Source of the DNA: Thermoplasmata archaeon
GTDB lineage: Archaea; Thermoplasmatota; Thermoplasmata; Thermoplasmatales; Thermoplasmataceae
DNA length: 5,026 nucleotides
Reading direction: 5' to 3'
NCBI GenBank assembly: GCA_021833045.1
Contig: JAKBGP010000173.1
Span: 1-5,026, forward strand
The translations under genes and the position numbers were made by a program. Below are positions 1 through 5,026 of the stretch, in pieces; position 1 is the first letter of the stretch, and the number at the start of each line of letters is the position of its first letter. Under the pieces are notes generated by a model, which saw only the letters and a list, made by a program, of their open reading frames with translations, did no database searches and was not told where the DNA came from.

Positions 1-858
1 CTTTCCTGATTGAACATTTTCAACTAAATTTGCGATCTTTTCGAATTCCTTCATTCGCTTGCTTATTCTGTCCCTGTAAATAATAGATATTTCTTTAATG
101 TCATCGCTCTTTTTTATGCTTTGGAAAAGTGCTTCTGCAGATTCCAGTGCGGGAATTATACCTTCACCCAGAAGTGGCGATATATATCCGATGCTCTCTC
201 CAACTCCTAACACATTACCGGAAGTTATGTTTTCATTTATGGGTCTCATTCTTATTCTTCTTGACACTGTTCGGATAGCTTCATACTTTTCTATATGAGA
301 TTTCACTTCATCTAAGTCTATACCACCTGCTCCGATATGATACCTGTCCCTCAGTGGAAAGGACCAGAAATATCCTCTTCCCTCTGGAAAGAAATAGAAA
401 TAAAATCCCTTGTATTCTGATTTTCCGCTCACCTTTTCAATGGCAAACATCTTTTTGTCATTTCTGCTTGCGGGAAGATAAAACCTTGAGATTCCAGTGG
501 CATCAATGATCGGCTGATCTGGATTTGAAGGACAAGCTGATTGCAGTACTTCTCCACCACCCATCAACTGTTCCATCTTCATTTTGTTGATTGTACATAA
601 ACCAATATTTTCCGCCTGAATGGGATTGAAATTATTACCTGCTACTTCCACGTTTACGTTTTCAACCTCTAAAACCTGATCCATTTCGATATTCAGATTA
701 TTGAGATAGGGCCTTAAGAGATTCTTATTTGTTGCAAATCCGCATGGTATGTAAAAATCCTTAACCTTTGGATCAAATATTCTTACTTCATATCCTTCTC
801 TCCTCATCCTACCATAAAGATATGACCCTGCTATACCTGATCCTGCGATATTCCACAC
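1..858 (-). CDS. Geranylgeranyl reductase-like FAD-dependent oxidoreductase (C-terminus beyond window)
   Basis: This is a flavoprotein of the geranylgeranyl reductase superfamily; archaeal members reduce isoprenoid double bonds in membrane lipids or quinone side chains. It is open for 286 codons to the window edge with no stop. Residues 6-11 form the FAD-binding GxGxxG (GSGIAG), and Asp29 ends beta-strand 2 (RIFDPK). A YxxCG-like segment (36-40) resembles the conserved aromatic/Cys motif of the family, IDATG (118-122) is the second dinucleotide-site motif, and GVGESIGYISPLLGEGI (218-234) is the FAD-ribityl signature, normally GDAAG-x3-P-x2-GGGI. The ribityl motif comes at residue 220, against about 290 in the Thermoplasma lipid reductase as I recall it, so this is a compact paralogue and the exact substrate is unknown. 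The GTG at 858-856 is the only plausible start: an in-frame TAA lies at 870-868, and the next ATG (residue 18) would lose the FAD motif. It is transcribed divergently from truA. Superfamily is fairly certain; substrate is not. Confidence 0.83.
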   Translation of the reverse strand, partial: MWNIAGSGIAGSYLYGRMRREGYEVRIFDPKVKDFYIPCGFATNKNLLRPYLNNLNIEMDQVLEVENVNVEVAGNNFNPIQAENIGLCTINKMKMEQLMGGGEVLQSACPSNPDQPIIDATGISRFYLPASRNDKKMFAIEKVSGKSEYKGFYFYFFPEGRGYFWSFPLRDRYHIGAGGIDLDEVKSHIEKYEAIRTVSRRIRMRPINENITSGNVLGVGESIGYISPLLGEGIIPALESAEALFQSIKKSDDIKEISIIYRDRISKRMKEFEKIANLVENVQSGK

Positions 859-875
859 ATAACTGCATTATAACA

Positions 876-885
876 TTTTTATAAA
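876..885 (-). promoter_or_regulatory. TATA-box-like promoter of the reductase gene
   Basis: On the minus strand this reads TTTATAAAAA, a near-consensus archaeal TATA box. Its centre is about 23 bp and its upstream edge 27 bp before the GTG start, so transcription would begin at or very near the start codon. No Shine-Dalgarno-like purine run lies between box and start, consistent with a leaderless mRNA. The placement is direct observation; the promoter function is inferred. Confidence 0.6.
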
Positions 886-891
886 GCTTGG

Positions 892-914
892 TGCTCCATC
901 CCAATATTGCTCCA
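892..914. repeat. Short direct repeat TGCTCCA x2 in the divergent promoter region
   Basis: Two exact copies of TGCTCCA lie at 892-898 and 908-914, 16 bp apart start to start. They sit just upstream of the minus-strand TATA box and between the two divergent genes, where a regulator could bind. A 7-bp repeat in about 100 bp can easily occur by chance, so an operator role is only a possibility. Confidence 0.25.
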
Positions 915-935
915 GTGAAAGAAGATACATAAGGG

Positions 936-943
936 TTAATTAA
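936..943 (+). promoter_or_regulatory. TATA-like element upstream of truA
   Basis: TTAATTAA begins 27 bp before the GTG start of truA. It is a weaker match to the archaeal TATA box than the one serving the opposite gene, but it is at the expected distance for a leaderless transcript. The bases just before the start contain no ribosome-binding sequence. Confidence 0.4.
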
Positions 944-962
944 CATCCTAAAATTTCAGAGT

Positions 963-1733
963 GTGAGATATCTTCTTGGATTTTCCTATGCCGGAACAAA
1001 ATTTACAGGTTTTCAGAGAGGTACCGGTGAGAGAAGTGTGGAAGACAGCATTTTGCAGATATTGAATAAAAATTCACTTGGCTCGAATCTAAGATGCTGC
1101 TCAAGGACAGATCGTGGGGTATCAGCAATAATGAATACTTGTACCATAGATTCTGACAGAAATGTTGAGGATATAATTGGAATATTGAATTCGAGTCTGG
1201 AAGATATTTACTTCCATAAATACACGATGGTGAGTGATGATTTCAATGTCCGTAAGGTTACTTTTAAGAAATACATCTATCTCCTTCCTGAAACTGGAAT
1301 ATTCCCTTTTATTAATATCGACGACCTCAAAAAATTTGAGGGCGAACACAATTTTTCTAATTTTTGTAAATTAGATGGAAGAAATACTGTTAGAACAGTA
1401 ACAGAGGTTAATGAATTTCAGAGAAATAATGTTAGATACATATCATTTGTGGCAAATGGCTTCCTGTGGAACCAGATCAGATTTATGATTGGATATGCCA
1501 TGGAAAGGGCCAGAGAAAAGGAAACACCAGATAATCCATTTTCATACGAATATAGAATGAGAAGATTAGCTCCAGCACAATTTTTATTTCTGGAAGAGAT
1601 AGCCTACGATAAGATTGATTTTAGAAAGGTCATAAGAAAATCCACCAGAAAAAAGGTGGAAAGATCCTATATGAGTTCTCTTACCATGTTGAATTTTAAT
1701 AAATTCATGCTGGATTTGACAGAGGATAGATGA
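963..1733 (+). CDS. truA: tRNA pseudouridine synthase A (TruA)
   Basis: TruA isomerises uridine to pseudouridine at positions 38-40 of the tRNA anticodon arm. The 256-residue length is normal for the family. Residues 47-55 (SRTDRGVSA) are the TruA signature, with Asp50 as catalytic nucleophile. The N-terminus (GFSYAGTKFTGFQR, 6-19) matches the family opening, where bacteria have YxGWQ. EHNFSNFC (128-135) corresponds to the GxHDFxxF motif, GFLWNQIRFMIG (166-177) to the conserved helix lining the active site, and APAQFLFLEEIAYD (204-217) to the closing APxxLxLxxxxY strand. About 40 mostly basic residues follow this last motif. The GTG at 963 is the sole usable start, since an in-frame TAA lies at 930-932 and the next ATG (residue 57) falls after the catalytic motif. 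The downstream SDR begins 31 bp after the stop, so read-through co-transcription is possible. Confidence 0.93.
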   Translation: MRYLLGFSYAGTKFTGFQRGTGERSVEDSILQILNKNSLGSNLRCCSRTDRGVSAIMNTCTIDSDRNVEDIIGILNSSLEDIYFHKYTMVSDDFNVRKVTFKKYIYLLPETGIFPFINIDDLKKFEGEHNFSNFCKLDGRNTVRTVTEVNEFQRNNVRYISFVANGFLWNQIRFMIGYAMERAREKETPDNPFSYEYRMRRLAPAQFLFLEEIAYDKIDFRKVIRKSTRKKVERSYMSSLTMLNFNKFMLDLTEDR

Positions 1734-1743
1734 TTTTTAAATA
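1734..1743 (+). promoter_or_regulatory. TATA-like promoter of the SDR gene
   Basis: TTTTTAAATA follows directly on the truA stop codon and is centred about 27 bp before the SDR ATG, the usual archaeal spacing for a leaderless transcript. It suggests the SDR has its own promoter even though it lies only 31 bp after truA. Confidence 0.5.
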
Positions 1744-1764
1744 GATCAATATATATGGATATTC

Positions 1765-2475
1765 ATGGGAATACTGGAAGAATTCTTCGATGGAAAGACG
1801 TACGTGATAGCAGGAATTGGTCCAGGTCAGGGTCTATCTACCGCAAGATTACTAAAAAAATTTGGAGCCAATGTTTATGGGGTCTCAAGAAGTGGAGTTT
1901 TTCCTTCTGAAAAGGTTGATAAGGGCATAAAGATAGAGAAATGCAATCTCGAAGACGTCACAGAAATAAGAAAAACCCTGGAGAGGATAGTAAAAGAAGG
2001 CGGAGCCATAAATGGGTCAGTTAACAATGTTGGAACTTGGGAACCAGCTGATAATAAGGTTGTGAAACCAGATACCTTAATGAAATTCTTCCGGTTGAAT
2101 GTTATGACTCAATATAATTTGATATACACTTTAAAGGACATACTTGGCCCAGGCTCAAGTATGGTAAATATTGGCGCATCCAGGCATCTGTTTGGAGCGA
2201 ATCATTCAGGATATACCATTTCAAAATATGCAATTGAAGAAATGACAAGAATAACTGCGTCTGGACTGCGGAAAAATGGTATCAGAGTTAACTCAGTACT
2301 GCCAGGTTCAGTTGGTAAAGATGATAATTTTGGGAATATATTTCCATTTGGCTTCAACGATGGTAAGGTAATGGACCCTTTGAAGATAGCATATGTATCT
2401 GCGTTCCTACTTTCCCCTCTTTCAGCTGGTATAAACGGGGAATCACTGACAGTTGACGACGGAATGGGACTATAA
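1765..2475 (+). CDS. Short-chain dehydrogenase/reductase (SDR) family oxidoreductase
   Basis: This is a classical-size SDR of 236 residues, a single-domain Rossmann NAD(P)H-dependent oxidoreductase; substrate unknown. The cofactor loop AGIGPGQG (16-23) is a variant of TGxxxGxG. After beta-strand 2 comes SRSG (41-44) with Arg42 and no acidic residue, which suggests NADPH preference (inference). NNVG (87-90) replaces NNAG, and Asn112 fits the catalytic Asn. YTISK (150-154) is the YxxxK catalytic pair. VNSVLPGSVG (175-184) and GESLTVDDGMGL (225-236) are the usual C-terminal elements. The active-site Ser is unusual: Ser139 is 11 residues before Tyr150 rather than the common 13, and Ala138 aligns where FabG has its Ser. 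The ATG at 1765 starts a few residues before the first beta-strand; the upstream ATG at 1755 is out of frame. No neighbouring gene points to a pathway. Confidence 0.9.
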   Translation: MGILEEFFDGKTYVIAGIGPGQGLSTARLLKKFGANVYGVSRSGVFPSEKVDKGIKIEKCNLEDVTEIRKTLERIVKEGGAINGSVNNVGTWEPADNKVVKPDTLMKFFRLNVMTQYNLIYTLKDILGPGSSMVNIGASRHLFGANHSGYTISKYAIEEMTRITASGLRKNGIRVNSVLPGSVGKDDNFGNIFPFGFNDGKVMDPLKIAYVSAFLLSPLSAGINGESLTVDDGMGL

Positions 2476-2492
2476 AATATATAAAAATATTA
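2476..2492 (-). terminator. T-rich transcription terminator of the transporter gene
   Basis: Read on the minus strand, this convergent gap holds two T-tracts (TTTTT at 2488-2484 and TTTT at 2477-2474) within about 30 bp after the transporter stop codon. Archaeal RNA polymerase stops at such oligo-T runs without needing a hairpin. For the plus-strand SDR the only comparable run is a single TTTTT at 2520-2524, inside the 3' end of the opposing gene, so the convergent transcripts probably overlap. Confidence 0.4.
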
Positions 2493-2502
2493 TTAGTTAG
2501 GA

Positions 2503-3540
2503 TTACTTAAATGAATTAATTTTTATCCTAAAGCTAAAATTCTTTATTAATGCAAAGGAATACAGCAGGAATACTAGAAATGAGATAACCAATGTACCTA
2601 ATTTAAAAAAATATGTTCGGGTACTATTCCACAGGAGATAAGTTGCAAAATCTGCTATTCCCACTGGAAAGACATAGGCAAAGAGAGATGAAGTATATTT
2701 ATCAAATTTTGTGAAAACCAGGAAACTTAAGGCTATGATCAGGTACAGAAGGATTGCGCCCCAAATCATAATTGAGATCTCTAATAAAATTGCCTCGGGA
2801 AATTGAAAACTATGACTCAAGTCAAGATCTGGGAGAAGCAAAAAGTTGAGTACAAACATACTGAGACCACCAACGGGAAGCATTGTGAATGGAATTTCCT
2901 TCTTTGGTTTACCTCCTGAAAGGTATGAATGAAAGGCAGATGTTGATATAAACAAAAATTGCATTATTGATATGCCAAAACCCATCATTGTGAGATATAC
3001 TATGTTAATAATGAGATAGCTGAACTCACTTCCTTCTAGATCTGGAACCAGAACTGAGGATAGAATTATGCCCCCGGCCATTACAATAGAAGGTATTATA
3101 TTTACGAAGGTGAGAGATCCCTGCCTTATTTTTCCACTAAAAACTCTGTAATCGAATACTACGTTTATTATAAGCGAATAGATAAAAGCCAATATGAAGA
3201 TGAATGAGAAAATCCCCATGATATTGTTACTTTTACCGAAGAATGTTATATAAAAAAACCCAAATGCATAAAATATTACTGATAGGAGTCCGGAGATACT
3301 GAGATTTGTACTTGATATTAAATCTCTCTTTAAGGAACCAGTGCGGGTAATATATTTTAGGATCCATAATACCGAGGAGATCAAAAATATAACTAAAACT
3401 ACAATAAAGACAATCTTTGAAGCAATAAGCAAAATATTAGAATTAAGTACCAGAGAAAGTATAAAGATAGAAAGAACCACAGATGTAGATGCAAGAATGA
3501 ATGTAAGCAATACTGGATCGAATTTTTCTAGAAATTTCAT
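2503..3540 (-). CDS. TDT-family (TehA/SLAC1/Mae1-like) membrane transporter or anion channel
   Basis: This is a very hydrophobic 345-residue integral membrane protein with about ten predicted helices, near residues 9-32, 36-62, 79-101, 107-129, 145-165, 173-199, 218-236, 250-276, 286-306 and 311-334. Ten helices in about 330 residues is the TDT architecture, whose members move C4-dicarboxylates, sulfite, nitrate/chloride or tellurite-related anions. By eye, three stretches fit the family pattern: YRVFSGKIRQGSLTFVNIIP (131-150) resembles the loop entering helix 5; YLSGGKPKKEIPFTMLPVGG (206-225) resembles the glycine/proline-rich loop before helix 7; and FAYVFPVGIADFAT (287-300) resembles the WWxxxFPxG-type helix 9. 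The ends (KFLEKF, FRIKINSFK) are basic and short, with no cleavable signal. The ATG at 3540 is set by an in-frame stop seven codons upstream. The gene is convergent with the SDR and divergent from the P5C dehydrogenase. The transported ion cannot be read from sequence. Confidence 0.72.
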   Translation of the reverse strand: MKFLEKFDPVLLTFILASTSVVLSIFILSLVLNSNILLIASKIVFIVVLVIFLISSVLWILKYITRTGSLKRDLISSTNLSISGLLSVIFYAFGFFYITFFGKSNNIMGIFSFIFILAFIYSLIINVVFDYRVFSGKIRQGSLTFVNIIPSIVMAGGIILSSVLVPDLEGSEFSYLIINIVYLTMMGFGISIMQFLFISTSAFHSYLSGGKPKKEIPFTMLPVGGLSMFVLNFLLLPDLDLSHSFQFPEAILLEISIMIWGAILLYLIIALSFLVFTKFDKYTSSLFAYVFPVGIADFATYLLWNSTRTYFFKLGTLVISFLVFLLYSFALIKNFSFRIKINSFK

Positions 3541-3563
3541 ATATTGTGTATTTCTTGATTAGA

Positions 3564-3573
3564 CTTTTAATTT
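3564..3573 (-). promoter_or_regulatory. TATA-like element of the transporter gene
   Basis: On the minus strand this reads AAATTAAAAG, centred about 28 bp before the ATG at 3540, the expected archaeal TATA-box distance for a leaderless message. The match to consensus is moderate. No Shine-Dalgarno sequence precedes the ATG. Confidence 0.4.
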
Positions 3574-3748
3574 CCTCTAGAAAATCAGGCAATGTTGTAT
3601 TCGATTCCAATAGAAATAAAATTTCTTGCAAAAATGATAAGTCCCTATCAAGACTAACATCTGTTCCGAGATAATAAAAAATAATCATAAAATAGAGATT
3701 GGAATAAGAAAAAAATCACTGGTTTTTCAGTTCTGTATAAAATGATGC

Positions 3749-3758
3749 AATATTTATG
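3749..3758 (+). promoter_or_regulatory. TATA-like element upstream of the P5C dehydrogenase gene
   Basis: AATATTTATG is centred 27 bp before the ATG at 3781 and would give a leaderless transcript from that start. A better consensus match, TATAAAAT, lies at 3736-3743. It would place transcription start near 3766 and leave a leader of about 15 nt before 3781. Which box is used cannot be decided from sequence. Confidence 0.4.
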
Positions 3759-3780
3759 TATGATCCAAACATTTAGAATT

Positions 3781-5026
3781 ATGCCATTCGAAAATGAAGT
3801 TACATATGTTAAATATGTAAAAAATGGAAAGGAAAAAGAATTTAACGAATTGTATGATAAAGCCTGCGAGGAAGCAAAGAAATATATTGGAAAAGAATAC
3901 AAAAATATTATAGGAAAAGAAGTAGAAGAGAGTAATAAGATAAAGCATACCTCCCCAGTGGATGGGAAGGAGATAGGTATTTTCCAGGCTGGTTCACAGA
4001 AGTATGTTGATGAGGCAATCTCCATGCTTAAAAAGGCACAGAAGTCATGGTTCAAGTCAGGGTATGTAAATAGGGCCAGAGTAATGCTGAAGGCTGCTGA
4101 TCTAATGTCGAGAGATAAATTCCTGATTTCTGCACTGCTTGCTTATGAAAATGGGAAGAACAGAACAGAGGCAATGGCAGACGTGGATGAGGGGATAGAC
4201 TTCCTGAGGTATTACGCACTGAACCTTATTGAAAATCAGGGTTTTGTAAGATTTACCGGAAAGGGATATGAAAATGAGGAAAGTATGTCCTACATGAAAC
4301 CATATGGTGTTTTTGCCGTAATAGCACCATTTAATTTCTACGCCATAACTGCCGGTATGGTTGCTGGACCATTGATTACAGGAAATTCTGTACTGCTAAA
4401 GCCGTCAAGTGATATACCACTCACTTCTTACCTATACGTGAAAACTCTGATTGAGGCAGGTGTACCATCTGAAAACATTGCTTTTATTTCTGGAAAAGGA
4501 AGTGAGATTGGACCGTATATAACAGCTCATAAGGATATATCAGGAATACTTTTCACGGGATCCCGCGATGCAGGTATAAGTATATTTAAGAATGCAACTA
4601 AGGATAGGCCAAAAGTGGTTATTACGGAAATGGGCGGAAAGGATACAATCACTGTTACTTCTAAGGCAGATATTAACAAGGCTGTAAATGGTGTTTATAG
4701 AGCAGCCTTTGGGTATTCTGGGCAGAAATGCAGTGCCTGTTCAATTGCTTATGTAGAAGAGAAAGTTTATGATCAATTCCTTACAAAGATTAAGGAAATA
4801 ACTGATAAACTAATCGTTGGAGACCCAAAGAAGCTTGAGACATACATGGGTCCTGTGATTAATAAAGAGGCAGTTGAGAAATTTAAGAAATATTCAGAAC
4901 TAGCCAGAAAAGATGGAAAGATTTTATCAGGAGGAAATGTTATTGAAGGTCCTGGAAACTTTGTGAGACCAACAATTGTTACCGATCTGCCAAAAAATTC
5001 CGATATAATCAGACATGAATTGTTCT
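3781..5026 (+). CDS. pruA: L-glutamate gamma-semialdehyde (1-pyrroline-5-carboxylate) dehydrogenase, RocA type (C-terminus beyond window)
   Basis: The enzyme oxidises glutamate-gamma-semialdehyde, the open form of 1-pyrroline-5-carboxylate, to glutamate with NAD(P)+; this is the second step of proline breakdown. The 415 residues present are the first four fifths of a family usually about 515 long. Seen in order: an N-terminal FENE...EFNELYDKA segment (3-28) typical of RocA-type enzymes; IAPFNF (181-186) with oxyanion-hole Asn185; KPSS (207-210) with cofactor-binding Lys207; FTGS (258-261); EMGGKD (283-288) with general base Glu283; and GQKCSAC (314-320) with catalytic Cys317. This Cys context and the YMGPVI and FVRPTIV segments distinguish P5C dehydrogenases from other aldehyde dehydrogenases. 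The ATG at 3781 begins where family members begin, but in-frame ATGs also occur at 3742, 3745 and 3760. No proline dehydrogenase lies in the window. Confidence 0.92.
   Translation, partial: MPFENEVTYVKYVKNGKEKEFNELYDKACEEAKKYIGKEYKNIIGKEVEESNKIKHTSPVDGKEIGIFQAGSQKYVDEAISMLKKAQKSWFKSGYVNRARVMLKAADLMSRDKFLISALLAYENGKNRTEAMADVDEGIDFLRYYALNLIENQGFVRFTGKGYENEESMSYMKPYGVFAVIAPFNFYAITAGMVAGPLITGNSVLLKPSSDIPLTSYLYVKTLIEAGVPSENIAFISGKGSEIGPYITAHKDISGILFTGSRDAGISIFKNATKDRPKVVITEMGGKDTITVTSKADINKAVNGVYRAAFGYSGQKCSACSIAYVEEKVYDQFLTKIKEITDKLIVGDPKKLETYMGPVINKEAVEKFKKYSELARKDGKILSGGNVIEGPGNFVRPTIVTDLPKNSDIIRHELF

Larger units (their letters stand above)
3541..3780. other. Divergent intergenic region between the transporter and P5C dehydrogenase genes
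   Basis: These 240 bp are AT-rich and hold the two divergent promoters. They also contain a small imperfectly supported minus-strand reading frame starting at 3688, which would run into the transporter gene in a different frame, and a short inverted repeat at 3635-3650 (TGATA, 6-nt spacer, TATCA). No tRNA, stable RNA fold or mobile-element remnant was recognised. The gap is longer than the other three here (104, 31 and 27 bp), so regulatory sequence or a tiny gene is possible but not shown. Confidence 0.5.

Noticed and set aside
98..298. Plus-strand open frame of 66 codons
   Set aside because: It lies wholly inside the minus-strand reductase, whose frame carries recognisable FAD motifs. The plus-strand product shows no family features.
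1122..1349. Minus-strand open frame of 75 codons
   Set aside because: It is antisense to the conserved core of truA and has no recognisable motif, so it is a shadow frame.
1747..1760. Second TATA-like run (CAATATATATGG) before the SDR gene
   Set aside because: It is only about 10 bp from the ATG, too close to direct initiation at or upstream of the start codon. The ATG at 1755 inside it is out of frame.
3341..3562. Plus-strand open frame of 73 codons
   Set aside because: It is antisense to the N-terminal helices of the membrane transporter; its product is low-complexity and lacks any promoter-like element that would set it apart.
3654..4055. Minus-strand frames of 133 and 64 codons (the shorter at 3754-3948)
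   Set aside because: Both are antisense to the start of P5C dehydrogenase. Their Phe/Ser/Ile/Tyr-rich translations are what AT-rich coding DNA gives when read backwards.
1..5026. CRISPR array, insertion sequence, tRNA/rRNA or defence-system genes
   Set aside because: No regularly spaced repeats, transposase frames, terminal inverted repeats, cloverleaf sequences or defence-type protein motifs were seen on either strand. All long frames are explained by housekeeping, metabolic or transport families.

Overview
The window looks like a piece of a moderately AT-rich archaeal chromosome, most probably from an acidophilic or thermophilic euryarchaeon of the Thermoplasmatales type. The lineage is an inference. 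It rests on a geranylgeranyl-reductase-like flavoprotein, an archaeal-style TruA, heavy use of AGA/AGG/ATA codons, two GTG starts, no Shine-Dalgarno sequences, and a TATA-like element about 27 bp before every start. No marker in the window fixes the species.

Layout, left to right. (1) Minus strand, 858 to 1: the N-terminal 286 residues of a compact FAD-dependent oxidoreductase of the geranylgeranyl reductase superfamily, running off the left edge. (2) A 104-bp divergent promoter region. (3) Plus strand, 963-1733: tRNA pseudouridine synthase A (truA). (4) Plus strand, 1765-2475: a short-chain dehydrogenase/reductase, 31 bp after truA with its own TATA-like element. (5) A 27-bp AT-rich convergent gap. 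(6) Minus strand, 3540-2503: a ten-helix membrane protein of the TDT (TehA/SLAC1/Mae1) anion-transporter family. (7) A 240-bp divergent intergenic region. (8) Plus strand, 3781 to the right edge: the first 415 residues of a RocA-type L-glutamate-gamma-semialdehyde (1-pyrroline-5-carboxylate) dehydrogenase.

The genes look like ordinary chromosomal metabolism: membrane-lipid or isoprenoid reduction, tRNA modification, an unassigned oxidoreductase, anion transport and proline/glutamate catabolism. They do not form an evident operon or shared pathway. No RNA gene, CRISPR array, insertion sequence or transfer signature was seen. The points most worth a second look are the departures from family consensus in the two dehydrogenase/reductase proteins, the consistent leaderless architecture, and the P5C dehydrogenase start ambiguity. 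I found no convincing undescribed multi-gene system.
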